Below, one piece after another: positions 34,046 through 43,424 of a stretch of DNA of 64,000 bases (position 1 is its first letter; every line of letters starts with the position of its first letter). The DNA lies in assembly GCA_964587625.1 (NCBI GenBank), contig CAZPLU010000003.1, positions 53,644-117,643 on the forward strand, given 5' to 3'. Both the position numbers and the translations under genes were made by a program. The DNA comes from DAOPZJ01 sp964587625 (GTDB taxonomy: Bacteria; Bacillota; Clostridia; Oscillospirales; JAKOTC01). The notes below the pieces were generated by a model. It did no database searches and was not told the DNA's origin. It worked only from the letters and a program-made list of their open reading frames with translations.

Positions 34046-35977
34046 TTACCTCCTGACTTTGGATGTGTGGTTGAGAAGTCCGCCGTCCGTCAGCAGCGCG
34101 AGCTCGCGCGGGGTAAACGACGGTTTAAAAACGGCGGTTCGTTTGCCGGCGCGGGTCATCACGAGCGGCAGGCCGGCGAGGAGTTGTCTTTTCAAATCCG
34201 GGAAGGAAAGAATATCCCCCTGTGAGATTTGATCGTAGTCCTCCGGATCTGCAAACTCCAGCGGAAGAATCCCGCAGTTGATCAAGTTGTCGCGGTGCAT
34301 CCGGGCAAAACTCTTTGCGAGCACCGCCTTGACGCCGAGATACAGCGGCGCGAGCGCCGCGTGTTCCCTCGAAGAACCCTGGCCGTAATTGTGTCCTCCG
34401 AGGATGATGGATTCACCCAGTTCCTTTGCGCGCTTCGGGAACTCGGGATCGACCTGCGAGAAACAAAATTCCGACATTTTGGGGATATTGGAGCGGAACG
34501 GGAGGATTTTCGCACCGGCCGGCATAATGTGGTCGGTGGTGATATTATCCCCGACTTTTAACGCAACGGCCGCGTTCAGCGAATCCGGAATCGGAACGGC
34601 TTTGGGCAGCGCTTTGATATTGGGGCCTTTGACCGTTGAGAGTTTCTCCGCGTCTTTTTCGTTCTCGGGCTTTTCGATCATATTGTCATCGACGAAAAAC
34701 TGTCTCGGCATTTCGATACGCGGATCCGATTTTAATTCCGTGGGATCGGAGAGCACTCCGGTGATGGCCGAATAGGCCGCCGTCTCGGGGCTGACCAGAT
34801 AGACCTGCGCGTCCTTGGTGCCGCTTCGCCCTTCAAAATTTCGATTGAACGTGCGCAGGGAAACCCCGCCTGAATTCGGGGATTGGCCCATTCCGATACA
34901 GGGGCCGCAGGCCGATTCCAAAATGCGCGCGCCCGAGGCGATGAGGTCGGCCAGCGCGCCGTTTTGCGCCAGCATCGTCAAAACCTGTTTGGAACCGGGC
35001 GCAATGCCGAGCGAAACGGTGGGGCATACGGTTCTGCCTTTTAAAATCGTTGCCACCGTCATCATATCGGTGTAAGATGAATTCGTACAAGAGCCGATCA
35101 ATACCTGATCAACCTTGATTTTACCGATCTTCTCCACGGTTTCGACATTGTCGGGGCTGTGGGGTTTCGCCGCCGACGGTTTGATTTCCGAGAGATTGAT
35201 TTCGATCGTCTCGTCATAGACAGCATCCGAATCGGCAGAAAGCTCGATCCAGTCCTGCTCGCGGTTCTGCGCTTTTAAAAATGCGAGCGTGATCTCATCG
35301 GACGGGAAGACAGAGGTGGTCGCGCCAAGTTCCGCGCCCATGTTGGTGATGGTGGCGCGCTGCGGAACCGAGAGCGTCTTAACGCCTTCGCCGCTGTATT
35401 CGATGATTTTACCCACGCCGCCTTTGACGGTAAAGATGCGCAAAATCTCCAAAATGACGTCTTTCGCGCTGACAAACGGGCGCAATCTTCCGCTCAAGAC
35501 GATGTTGACGAGTTTAGGAACGACGAGGGTATAAGCGCCGCCGCCCATGGCGACCGCGACATCCATGCCGCCGGCGCCGATGGCAAGCATCCCGAGTCCG
35601 CCGCCGGTGGGCGTGTGGCTGTCGGAACCGAGCAAGGTCTTCCCGGGAATGCCGAAGCGTTCCAAATGTACCTGATGACAGATACCGTTTCCGGGTCTGG
35701 AATAAAGCAGTCCGAATTTTTTCGCGGCGCTGCGGATAAAGGCGTGGTCGTCGGCGTTTTCAAAGCCGGTCTGCAGGGTGTTGTGGTCGATATAGGCGAC
35801 CGAGAGCTCTGTCTTGACACGGTTGAGTCCCATGGCTTCAAATTCAAGATACGCCATTGTACCGGTCGCATCCTGCGTCAAGGTCTGATCGATGCGAATA
35901 CCGATGCGGTTTCCTTGCCGCAGTTCACCATCGACAAGGTGGTTTATCATGATTTTTTGCGCGATGGTATAACCCAA
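34046..35977 (-). CDS. acn: Aconitate hydratase
   Basis: 643 residues from TTG 35977. This start follows GGGGTG and gives the usual N-terminus (GYTIAQKIMINHLVDGEL); the open frame upstream is not coding. Iron-sulfur ligands are in GSCTNSSYTD and CGPCIGMGQ; DQTLTQDATGTMAYLEFEA, DSHTPTGGGLG and the swivel GGHNYGQGSSREHAALAP complete the monofunctional aconitase of the short Clostridial type. It converts citrate to isocitrate. No citrate synthase is in the window. The promoter at 36012-36040 reads into it. Confidence 0.93.
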   Translation of the reverse strand: MGYTIAQKIMINHLVDGELRQGNRIGIRIDQTLTQDATGTMAYLEFEAMGLNRVKTELSVAYIDHNTLQTGFENADDHAFIRSAAKKFGLLYSRPGNGICHQVHLERFGIPGKTLLGSDSHTPTGGGLGMLAIGAGGMDVAVAMGGGAYTLVVPKLVNIVLSGRLRPFVSAKDVILEILRIFTVKGGVGKIIEYSGEGVKTLSVPQRATITNMGAELGATTSVFPSDEITLAFLKAQNREQDWIELSADSDAVYDETIEINLSEIKPSAAKPHSPDNVETVEKIGKIKVDQVLIGSCTNSSYTDMMTVATILKGRTVCPTVSLGIAPGSKQVLTMLAQNGALADLIASGARILESACGPCIGMGQSPNSGGVSLRTFNRNFEGRSGTKDAQVYLVSPETAAYSAITGVLSDPTELKSDPRIEMPRQFFVDDNMIEKPENEKDAEKLSTVKGPNIKALPKAVPIPDSLNAAVALKVGDNITTDHIMPAGAKILPFRSNIPKMSEFCFSQVDPEFPKRAKELGESIILGGHNYGQGSSREHAALAPLYLGVKAVLAKSFARMHRDNLINCGILPLEFADPEDYDQISQGDILSFPDLKRQLLAGLPLVMTRAGKRTAVFKPSFTPRELALLTDGGLLNHTSKVRR

Positions 35978-36011
35978 ATGAAAACACCCCAAACCGATAA
36001 AATACTTTATG

Positions 36012-36040
36012 ATTATAGCTTCACAATCTCGTATTGTCAA
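36012..36040 (-). promoter_or_regulatory. Sigma-A promoter for acn
   Basis: On the minus strand TTGACA (36040-36035), 17 bases, TATAAT (36017-36012): full consensus. The transcript begins about 30 bases before the TTG start of acn. Confidence 0.85.
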
Positions 36041-36191
36041 GACGGCAGAGCTTAAACCACAGTATAAACGCCGTATGTGATTGGATGTTGATTGTTTGAT
36101 GAAAGAACGACGGCGGTCGCTCATATGCCCCAAACCCGCCGGGTGTAATGTGTATATAAAAACACTTTTTTCATAAAATATAAACAAACTC

Positions 36192-36220
36192 TTCACAAAA
36201 ACCACGCAAAGTGATATTAT
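36192..36220 (+). promoter_or_regulatory. Promoter for the two-component system
   Basis: TTCACA (36192-36197), 17 bases, TATTAT (36215-36220). The response-regulator ATG follows 30 bases later after GGAGGAGG. The element is weaker than others in the window and could be autoregulated. Confidence 0.6.
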
Positions 36221-36249
36221 TATGAGGGCAAGCGCGGAGGAGGATTATC

Positions 36250-36930
36250 ATGAGCAATATTAATATTTTAATCGCAGATGACGAAGTGCGCATCAGAAAA
36301 CTGCTCGCGGATTTTTTACGCAAAGACGGATATATGGTAGTTGAGGCAAACGACGGGGAAGAGGCGCTTGAAAAGTTTTCTTCGAACAAAATCCATTTGA
36401 TCGTTCTCGACGTCATGATGCCGAAGATGGACGGCTGGGAGGCGCTGACGCAGATCCGCAAAATCTCCAGTGTGCCGGTCATCATGCTGACCGCCAAAAC
36501 CGAAGAATATTATCAGCTCAACAGCTTTCGGTTGGGCGTGGATGACTATGTTCCCAAGCCCTTTTCTCCGGGCGTTCTGATGGCAAGGGTGACGGCTTTA
36601 CTGCGCCGCAGCGGCGCGATCAACAATTCGAAAAAGGTCTTCGGCGCGCTGGTCATCGACGATGCCGCCAGAAAGGTGACCCTAAACGGCGAGGCGATCG
36701 ACCTGACCCCGAAAGAGTATGACATGCTCAATTTTTTGACTTCCAATTCCGGCATCGCGCTCTCCAGGGAACAGATTCTCAATTCGGTCTGGAGTTTTGA
36801 CTATTTCGGCGATCTGCGCACGGTGGACACCCACATCAAGCAATTGCGTTCCAAGCTCGGCGTTTATGCCGAAAAAATCTGTACGGTGAGAGGGATCGGC
36901 TATCGTTTCGAGGTCGAAAAGGATGCTTAA
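36250..36930 (+). CDS. OmpR/PhoB-family response regulator
   Basis: 226 residues. The receiver domain has Asp10-Asp11, phospho-acceptor Asp54 in VLDVMMPKMDGW, Thr81 and Lys103 in VPKPFSPG. The C-terminal winged helix (about 130-226) contains LTPKEYDMLNFL and TVDTHIKQLRSKLG, VRGIGYRF. It binds DNA after phosphorylation by the downstream kinase, whose start overlaps its end by eight bases. Regulon unknown. GGAGGAGG precedes the ATG. Confidence 0.95.
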   Translation: MSNINILIADDEVRIRKLLADFLRKDGYMVVEANDGEEALEKFSSNKIHLIVLDVMMPKMDGWEALTQIRKISSVPVIMLTAKTEEYYQLNSFRLGVDDYVPKPFSPGVLMARVTALLRRSGAINNSKKVFGALVIDDAARKVTLNGEAIDLTPKEYDMLNFLTSNSGIALSREQILNSVWSFDYFGDLRTVDTHIKQLRSKLGVYAEKICTVRGIGYRFEVEKDA

Positions 36931-38401
36931 AAGCATACGTTCCAAACTCTATTTATTATTTTTAACAACAGTGTCAATGCTTGTCCTGCTGACGCTGTTG
37001 TTGAACACGGTTTTTTTGCCTCAGTATTATCAAAATCAACGCGAGAGAATTCTGCGCGACAGCTATATCGAGACGATCAAGGCCGTCAAAGATGAAACGC
37101 AAGTTGAATTAAAACGAAAACTCGGCGCCATTGAGAGCAAAAACGGCGTTCGCATCAACATAGCGGACCGTTATTGGTTTGTGATATACGGCAACACCCA
37201 TATTTATCAGATCAATCAGGGGCAGATTATTTCCGAAAAAGCCGCTTTTCCCAAAGGGACAAAGATCGAGGATGTGGACACCCAGTCCGCTCAAATCAAC
37301 ATGTACCATGACAGCGAGACCGGTTTGAAATATCTGACGATTTTCGGTATCATGGAATACAGAAACGAGATCAACCTCATCTGGATCGACACCACCGTGG
37401 AGGCGATCAAAGAGAGCATGCAAATTTCGAATACATTTTTAATCTACAGCACGTTGCTCACGATGTTCCTCGTCGGCGTGGCGTTTTTCTTTTTGTCCGC
37501 CGGATTTGTCAAACCGATTCAAGAGATCAACACAGCCGCAAAAAAGATCACGGTGCTCGATTTTTCGGGGAAGCTCAAAGTTAAATCCAAGGATGAATTC
37601 GGGCAGCTTGCCGACAGCGTCAATCAACTCTCCACTCAGCTGGAATCAAAAATCACGGAGCTCCAGCGGGCGAACATGCAGCTGAAAATCGACCTGCTGA
37701 ACCGGGACAAAACCGATGAAATGCGCAAGGAGTTCATCTCCAATGTCTCCCACGAACTCAAAACGCCGCTCTCTTTGATTTTGGGATATACAGAGGGCTT
37801 GAAAATCGGCATCAACGAGGAGGAGCGCGACTTCTACTTCGAAGTGATTCAGGATGAAGCCAACAATATGAACAAAATGGTGTCTCGGTTGCTGTATATT
37901 TCGCAGTTGGAATCCGAGGCGATGAAGCCGGATATGTCGCATTTTGAGATCAACGCGCTGATCAACGCCTCGCTCGAAACGCTCAAACTCCAATTCGGGG
38001 AGAAGAACATCAAGCTGACAACGGATTATCGGTTTAGCGGCGAAATCTGCGCCGATATCGATCAGATACGCCAGGTGATCACAAACTATTTGACCAACGC
38101 CATCCACCACTGCGGCGAAAACCGCTGCGGCGGTGGGATGAAGGTGGAGATTACGACCGAGCGCACCGAAAAAGGCAGGTTAAAGGTGACCGTCTATAAC
38201 ACCGGCGAACATATCCCCGAGGACTCGCTGTCCCATGTCTGGGAGAGCTTTTACAAAGTGGATAAAGCCAGAACCCGCGAATACGGCGGAACCGGACTCG
38301 GCCTCTACATTGTCAGCCAAATCATCAATAACCACAACGGCACTTACGGCGCCGAAAACGTCGAGGGCGGCGTACGGTTCTGGTTTGAACTAGAAGCATG
38401 A
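36923..38401 (+). CDS. Membrane sensor histidine kinase
   Basis: 492 residues. TM1 at about 9-31 and TM2 at about 172-195 flank an extracytoplasmic sensor of 140 residues, followed by HAMP (FVKPIQEINTAAKKI), then the HisKA box SNVSHELKTPL with His277. The catalytic ATPase domain has NYLTNAIHHC (N box), EYGGTGLGLYIV (G2) and a final beta strand. It forms a two-component system with the preceding regulator. The signal is unknown; the domain layout resembles VanS/ResE kinases. Confidence 0.94.
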   Translation: MLKSIRSKLYLLFLTTVSMLVLLTLLLNTVFLPQYYQNQRERILRDSYIETIKAVKDETQVELKRKLGAIESKNGVRINIADRYWFVIYGNTHIYQINQGQIISEKAAFPKGTKIEDVDTQSAQINMYHDSETGLKYLTIFGIMEYRNEINLIWIDTTVEAIKESMQISNTFLIYSTLLTMFLVGVAFFFLSAGFVKPIQEINTAAKKITVLDFSGKLKVKSKDEFGQLADSVNQLSTQLESKITELQRANMQLKIDLLNRDKTDEMRKEFISNVSHELKTPLSLILGYTEGLKIGINEEERDFYFEVIQDEANNMNKMVSRLLYISQLESEAMKPDMSHFEINALINASLETLKLQFGEKNIKLTTDYRFSGEICADIDQIRQVITNYLTNAIHHCGENRCGGGMKVEITTERTEKGRLKVTVYNTGEHIPEDSLSHVWESFYKVDKARTREYGGTGLGLYIVSQIINNHNGTYGAENVEGGVRFWFELEA

Positions 38402-38508
38402 TGACGGAAAACGGAAATTGGGAATTGGTAAAACGGAGACGCGAAAAAATAAAAGCAATTTATATTTTTATTGATATTGATACGCCCTGGCTTGTGATTG
38501 TAAAATAA

Positions 38509-38538
38509 AAACTCGGAACGACGTCCCGCTCCGAGTTT
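38509..38538 (+). terminator. Terminator after the two-component operon
   Basis: AAACTCGGA (38509-38517) and TCCGAGTTT (38530-38538) pair over nine bases; preceding A-run and following GTCATC make it better for the minus strand, so it may also serve dpaB. Confidence 0.65.
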
Positions 38539-38614
38539 GTCATCGGTGAAATGACACCCCTACCCAAGGTTGTCATCCATAAACAAAAATATTGATTCAT
38601 CGAATGCGCGGGCA

Positions 38615-39196
38615 TCATTTCCATAAAATCGGCTGGATCTGTTTTCCCGCCAGCGCGGCCTCCAGCGCGGGAATCAGCATCGAAAAAACCGCGACCACCG
38701 AGCGCGGTTTTTTGTCCGGGCTGTCCTGCGCCATCGGGATGAAATAGACGTTTTTGGTGTTCAACAGTGTGCCGATGTTTTTAGCGGCACCCGAAAGCGC
38801 ATCGTTTGTGGAGAGGCCGATCAGCAGAGGGCGCTCGTTGCGAAGATGTGCTTTGGCGGCAAGGGTGACCGGCGTATCGACGACGCCCAAGGCGATTTTT
38901 GCTGCGGTATTGCCGGTGCAGGGTAAAATCACCATGATGTCGAACAATTTTTTCGGCCCGATGGGTTCGGCTTCGCCGAGACCGCTGATGATGGGTTTGC
39001 CGCAGATATCCTCAATCTTTTTCCGAAAGTCCTCCGCTTTTCCGAACCGCGTGTCAATCGAGGCGGCGTTGAACGACAGGACGGGAATCACCTCACGGCA
39101 TTTCCCGCGCAGTTCGGCAAGACGGTCCAGCGATTCGGCAAATGTGCAAAACGACCCGGTCATCGCATAACCGACGACGGCGTCCGACAGGTTCAT
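38615..39196 (-). CDS. dpaB: Dipicolinate synthase subunit B
   Basis: 193 residues from ATG 39196, preceded by AAGGGTGG. Flavoprotein-like fold, VVGYAMTGSFCTFAESLD at the start and PCTGNTAAKIALGVVDTPVTLAAKAHLRN in the middle (split here as PCTGNTAAKIA), as in SpoVFB. With subunit A it makes dipicolinic acid from dihydrodipicolinate in the mother cell for the spore core. Located 89 bases after dpaA. Confidence 0.93.
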   Translation of the reverse strand: MNLSDAVVGYAMTGSFCTFAESLDRLAELRGKCREVIPVLSFNAASIDTRFGKAEDFRKKIEDICGKPIISGLGEAEPIGPKKLFDIMVILPCTGNTAAKIALGVVDTPVTLAAKAHLRNERPLLIGLSTNDALSGAAKNIGTLLNTKNVYFIPMAQDSPDKKPRSVVAVFSMLIPALEAALAGKQIQPILWK

Positions 39197-39285
39197 AATA
39201 AAACCACCCTTACGCAAATTTTGGGTTTTTGGCTTGTGGCGGAGCAATCAAAGAGATCAAATACCGAATTCGAAAATTTTATATT

Positions 39286-40173
39286 TCAAACGTTCGCCTC
39301 GTCGATGCTGTTTAAAAATTTCAGAATGGTTTGATATAGATACCCCGCCGCCGAAATCGGTGCGGTTTTCCCGGGCAGGGAGAGCGCCCAGACGGTTTTC
39401 CGCCCGAGCTGCGCGGCCGCCCCGAAGTCGATGCCGCCGGGTTTTGACGCCAAATCGACGAATAAACAATCGGATCTCGACAGCGTGAGAATCTCTTTGG
39501 GAAGTACAAGCGCCGGAACCGTATTGATCACGGCGTCCATGTTTTTGATCACAAGCGGCAAGTCCTCATACTTCACAGGGATAATCCCGCCGATCTCCAT
39601 CCAGGCGAAATCGGAATCCTTGCGCGCGGTCGCATAGACACGCGCACCCATGACTTTGAGGTATTGCGCCAAGGTCTTTCCGATCTTCCCATACCCGGTG
39701 ATCAGCAGTTCGCAACCGCTGATTGTCCGTTTCAATTCGGAGATCAACACGCCGATGCAACCCTCTACGGTCGGTAAAACGGTGAGAATTTCAAGGCGTT
39801 CGGACGCATAATAATCAATCGTCCTCAGCCCTGCGGCTTCGCATTTTTCACAAAACCACTGTGGGAGCAGACCGCCCAAAATGACTTGGCCTTTATGTAG
39901 CTTGAGCAGCAGCTCATACAAGGTAGGTATTTGTGAAATATCCGCGCCGGTTTTTTTCAAATACGGCTCCGAGACGTTAATATGCGAACCGTTGCTGACC
40001 GCCGGAAGCGGCAAAATGAGCGCGTTGCAAGCGGAAATCGCAGCATAAAAATCGGCGTCGCCGTTTTCATGGAACACGCCCGTCACCTCATACCCGTCGG
40101 CTTTGAATTTATCGGTCAACAGCTCGAATCGTTTATCGCCCCCGATCACGGCGATTTTTGGTCTCCTGTTCAT
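39286..40173 (-). CDS. dpaA: Dipicolinate synthase subunit A
   Basis: 295 residues. N-terminal PKIAVIGGDKRFELLTDKF and a second Rossmann domain with ITGYGKIGKTLAQYLKVMGA at about residue 155, the SpoVFA architecture (NAD-binding, dehydrogenase-like). ATG 40173 has AAGGTGA eight bases upstream; the in-frame GTG at 40185 is rejected because the ribosome-binding site overlaps it. Together with dpaB it diverts lysine-pathway dihydrodipicolinate to the spore. The asd-dapA-dapB genes lie 4.5 kb away. Confidence 0.94.
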   Translation of the reverse strand: MNRRPKIAVIGGDKRFELLTDKFKADGYEVTGVFHENGDADFYAAISACNALILPLPAVSNGSHINVSEPYLKKTGADISQIPTLYELLLKLHKGQVILGGLLPQWFCEKCEAAGLRTIDYYASERLEILTVLPTVEGCIGVLISELKRTISGCELLITGYGKIGKTLAQYLKVMGARVYATARKDSDFAWMEIGGIIPVKYEDLPLVIKNMDAVINTVPALVLPKEILTLSRSDCLFVDLASKPGGIDFGAAAQLGRKTVWALSLPGKTAPISAAGYLYQTILKFLNSIDEANV

Positions 40174-40240
40174 CGCATCATTCACCTTAAAAACCTTTCG
40201 TCAGTAATCAGTTTGAAATAATTGTTCAAACCGGATACCA

Positions 40241-40267
40241 CATAGTATGCAAGGTCTGAGGGCGTGT
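40241..40267 (-). promoter_or_regulatory. Sigma-K/G-like sporulation promoter for dpaAB
   Basis: On the minus strand CATACTATG (40249-40241) resembles the sigma-K -10 (CATAnnnTA, one mismatch) with AC 16 bases upstream. In Bacillus the spoVF operon is sigma-K dependent, which makes this plausible; the match is short. Confidence 0.45.
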
Positions 40268-40269
40268 GA

Positions 40270-40298
40270 TTGAAAACCGGAACGGGAGCGTGTATAAT
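40270..40298 (+). promoter_or_regulatory. Sigma-A promoter for the CCA-adding enzyme gene
   Basis: TTGAAA (40270-40275), 17 bases, TATAAT (40293-40298), followed by GGGAGGTGAGG before ATG 40320. It abuts the divergent dpaA sporulation promoter. Confidence 0.8.
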
Positions 40299-40319
40299 TT
40301 CCATATGGGAGGTGAGGTC

Positions 40320-41483
40320 ATGACCGGAATCGGAGAACCTGCGCGGACGGCTTTGACGCTGCTTGAACGGGCGGGTTATCCGTCCTATATCGTGGGCGGC
40401 TGCCTGCGCGATCTGCTGCTCGGAAAAATCCCGCAGGACTATGACCTCGCAACCCCAGCGACGCCCCTTCAGATGCAGGCGGTTTTCAGCGGTTATCCCT
40501 GCTTTTTACAAGGCGAGAGGTTCGGCACAGTCGGCGTTTTGATCGGCGGGGAAAAACTCGAAATCACGACTTTTCGCAGCGATATCGGTTATGCCGACAG
40601 CCGCCACCCCGATCAGGTGGTTTTTTCATCCGACATCCTCGACGACCTCTCACGGCGCGATTTCACGGTCAACAGCATCGCCTGCGGCCTTGACGGACAA
40701 CTCGTCGACCCGTACGGCGGGACTGCGGATATAAAAAGTAAAATTTTGCGTGCCACCGGCGACCCCGCGGTCCGCTTTGACGAAGACGCGCTGCGCATCC
40801 TGCGGCTGTTCAGGTTTGCCGCGCAACTCGGCTTTGATATTGAATTAAACACTCTGAAAACCGCGATACAGCGCCGCGCCAAACTCTCGGCAATCTCAAA
40901 AGAACGGATCGGCGGGGAGTTTCTGCGGCTGCTTTCCCATGATTGCGCAAAACCGCTTCAACAGATGTCGGACGGCGGCATTCTTGCGATCATCGGAATC
41001 AAACCGATCACAGCGTCGGCACAGATACAGGCGTGTTCCGGCGACCCGATTTTGCGGCTCGCGGTACTGATAGAACTCTCGGGCTCCGACCCCGGCGCTG
41101 CGTATTCGGCGTTGAAATTATCCAACAGCCAAAAGTATTTATGCGGCACTTTTTTAACGGAACTCGCAAACCCCGTTTATTCGAATAAAGCGGAATTCAA
41201 GTGCCGATATTCGGCGCTTTCATCGGAACAATGGAAGACGCTTCTGCTTGCCAAAACGGCGCTCGGGCGGGATCCCGGCGCGGTATCGGATTATATTGAC
41301 CAAATCGAACAAAACAACGAGCCGTATCGATTATCACAGCTGGCGTTAAACGGCGACGATTTTTTCCGGTTGGGTTATCGGGGCAAAGAGATCGGCAAAG
41401 TGCTTGAAACATGCCTTGAGCACGTTATAAAGCACCCCCAAGACAACGCACGCGAAAAGTTAATATACTTGTTTCAAAAATAA
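40320..41483 (+). CDS. cca: CCA-adding enzyme / poly(A) polymerase-type nucleotidyltransferase
   Basis: 387 residues from ATG 40320 behind GGGAGGTGAGG. Class II nucleotidyltransferase head: YIVGGCLRDLLLG and PQDYDLAT with catalytic Asp40 and Asp42, ERFGTVGVL, RRDFTVNSIA and EDALRILRLFRFAAQLGF. The C-terminal body is the all-helix tRNA-binding part. Probably adds or repairs the 3' CCA of tRNAs. A-adding and CC-adding specialised forms exist and cannot be excluded. Confidence 0.92.
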   Translation: MTGIGEPARTALTLLERAGYPSYIVGGCLRDLLLGKIPQDYDLATPATPLQMQAVFSGYPCFLQGERFGTVGVLIGGEKLEITTFRSDIGYADSRHPDQVVFSSDILDDLSRRDFTVNSIACGLDGQLVDPYGGTADIKSKILRATGDPAVRFDEDALRILRLFRFAAQLGFDIELNTLKTAIQRRAKLSAISKERIGGEFLRLLSHDCAKPLQQMSDGGILAIIGIKPITASAQIQACSGDPILRLAVLIELSGSDPGAAYSALKLSNSQKYLCGTFLTELANPVYSNKAEFKCRYSALSSEQWKTLLLAKTALGRDPGAVSDYIDQIEQNNEPYRLSQLALNGDDFFRLGYRGKEIGKVLETCLEHVIKHPQDNAREKLIYLFQK

Positions 41484-41535
41484 AAGCGCTGACTATTTGC
41501 CGGCGCCTTATATTTTTTACACAGTTTCACGTTTT

Positions 41536-42168
41536 TCACTTCGTTCCGAAGATCCGGTCGCCCGCGTCGCCCAACCCGGGCATGATATAACCGATTTCGT
41601 TTAATTTTTCGTCGACACAACCGCAGTAAATCTGCACATCGGGATGCGAGGTGGCAAGGCGCTTGATGCCCTCCGGCGCGGCGATGATCGACATAAATTT
41701 AATTTGAGTGCAGCCGCGCTGCTTGATAAAGTTGATGGCCGCCTCGGCGGAGCCGCCGGTCGCGAGCATCGGGTCGAGGACGATGACGAGGCGGTTTTGA
41801 ATATCGTCGGGAAGTTTACAATAATATTCGTGCGGTTCGAGGGTTTCATGGTCTCGATAAAGACCGATATGGCCGATCTTGGCGGACGGCACCAGCGCCA
41901 AAACGCCGTCTACCATTCCGAGTCCGGCGCGTAAAATCGGGACAAACGCCAGTTTTTTGCCGGAGAGCGCTTTGGCTTTGGTCTCTGCCATCGGGGTTTT
42001 GATGGCGATCTCTTTTAACGGGAGGTCGCGCAGGGTCTCATATCCCATCAGCATCGCGATTTCGCAAATCAACTCGCGAAACTCCTTAGAGCCGGTATTC
42101 ACCGAGCGCAAAATTCCGAGTTTGTGGTGAATCAGCGGGTGATCGAATACCGTTACATTGTTGTACAT
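41536..42168 (-). CDS. upp: Uracil phosphoribosyltransferase
   Basis: 210 residues; salvages uracil to UMP with PRPP. The PRPP-binding motif is LVIVLDPMLATGGSAEAAI. VPILRAGLGMVDGVLALVP and the C-terminal YIMPGLGDAGDRIFGT (uracil-binding) are diagnostic. ATG at 42168 follows GGAGG by eight bases. It lies after tgt but has its own promoter (42197-42225). Together with pdp at 11.6 kb it gives pyrimidine salvage. Confidence 0.97.
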   Translation of the reverse strand: MYNNVTVFDHPLIHHKLGILRSVNTGSKEFRELICEIAMLMGYETLRDLPLKEIAIKTPMAETKAKALSGKKLAFVPILRAGLGMVDGVLALVPSAKIGHIGLYRDHETLEPHEYYCKLPDDIQNRLVIVLDPMLATGGSAEAAINFIKQRGCTQIKFMSIIAAPEGIKRLATSHPDVQIYCGCVDEKLNEIGYIMPGLGDAGDRIFGTK

Positions 42169-42196
42169 TGAACACGCCTCCTATCAAATTGTCGGA

Positions 42197-42225
42197 ATTA
42201 TAACAAAAAAGCATCATTGTGTCAA
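42197..42225 (-). promoter_or_regulatory. Sigma-A promoter for upp
   Basis: Minus strand TTGACA (42225-42220), 17 bases, TATAAT (42202-42197): full consensus, 30 bases upstream of the upp start. Confidence 0.88.
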
Positions 42226-42263
42226 TGTAAAACGAATATATCGCCAAATCTTTTCAGTTCTTT

Positions 42264-43403
42264 TCAAATGCGCTTGTCGAGCATTTCCGCCAGGGCAGGG
42301 TACGCGGCGAAAAAAATCTCCTCGTTGAGAAGACGGCGGATATCGGCGAGCAGTCGGTTATAAAAGCTCAGGTTGTGAATCACCGCGAGCCGCATTGCCA
42401 GCATCTCCCCGGCCTTGAACAAATGGCGCAGATAGGCGCGGGAAAAATTTCGGCAGGTATGGCAGCCGCAATTCGCGTCAACGGGGGAATCGTCGTTTTC
42501 GTATTTGGCGTTGAACAGATTGATCACGCCCTCGGAAGTAAATAAATGCCCGTGTCTTGCATTGCGCGAGGGCAGCACGCAGTCGAACAGATCGATCCCG
42601 CGTGCCACCGCGTTTAAAATATTACCGGGCGTGCCGACGCCCATCAGATAGCGCGGCTTTTGGGGCGGCATATGCGGGGCGACCGCTTCGATGATCTCAT
42701 ACATCACCTCGGCGGGTTCCCCGACCGCAAGTCCGCCGACGGCAAGCCCGTCGGGGTTCAATTCGATGGTCATTTTCATATTTTCAATCCGCAAGTCCCG
42801 AAACGTCGCGCCCTGATTGATGCCGAACAGCATTTGGTCCGGATTGACCGTGCCGGGCAGCGTGTTCAGACGGGTGAGCTCGGCTTTGCAACGTTCCAGC
42901 CAGCGCACGGTGCGTTCGCTCGAGGCCTTGGCGTATTCATATTCGGCGGGATTCGCCACGCATTCATCGAACGCCATGGCGACGGTCGAGCCGAGGTTTG
43001 ATTGGATTTGCGTGCTCTCCTCGGGTCCGATAAAAATTTTACGCCCGTCGATGTGCGAGGCAAAATGCGCACCCTCCTCGGTGATTTTGCGCAGCTTGGC
43101 CAACGAAAAAACCTGAAAGCCGCCGCTGTCCGTCAAAATCGGATGCGCCCAGCGCGTGAATTCCCGCAGCCCGCCCGCGTTCTTAACGACCTCGTCCCCG
43201 GGGCGGAGGTGCAGGTGGTAGGTGTTGCACAGCATCACCTGACAGCCGATCTGTTCAAGGTCAAACGCGTCCAGCCCGCCCTTGATCGCCGCCGCGGTTG
43301 CCACGTTCATGAAGCAGGGCGTCTCGAAGCCGCCGTGCACGGTCTCGAAACGGCCCCTGCGCGCGCTTTTTTCGATTTTTATCACCTTGAACTCATTTTT
43401 CAT
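42264..43403 (-). CDS. tgt: tRNA-guanine transglycosylase
   Basis: 379 residues. Exchanges guanine-34 of Asp/Asn/His/Tyr tRNAs for preQ1. Visible motifs: ILTDSGGFQVFSLAKLR with the catalytic Asp, GINQGATFRDLR, GGLAVGEP, DLFDCVLPSRNARHG with the nucleophile Asp, and the zinc site CGCHTCRNFSRAYLRHLF. GGAGAAAAAACCGC precedes the ATG. It is 21 bases after queA, the usual pair. Confidence 0.97.
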   Translation of the reverse strand: MKNEFKVIKIEKSARRGRFETVHGGFETPCFMNVATAAAIKGGLDAFDLEQIGCQVMLCNTYHLHLRPGDEVVKNAGGLREFTRWAHPILTDSGGFQVFSLAKLRKITEEGAHFASHIDGRKIFIGPEESTQIQSNLGSTVAMAFDECVANPAEYEYAKASSERTVRWLERCKAELTRLNTLPGTVNPDQMLFGINQGATFRDLRIENMKMTIELNPDGLAVGGLAVGEPAEVMYEIIEAVAPHMPPQKPRYLMGVGTPGNILNAVARGIDLFDCVLPSRNARHGHLFTSEGVINLFNAKYENDDSPVDANCGCHTCRNFSRAYLRHLFKAGEMLAMRLAVIHNLSFYNRLLADIRRLLNEEIFFAAYPALAEMLDKRI

Positions 43404-43424
43404 GCGGTTTTTTCTCCGTTATTT

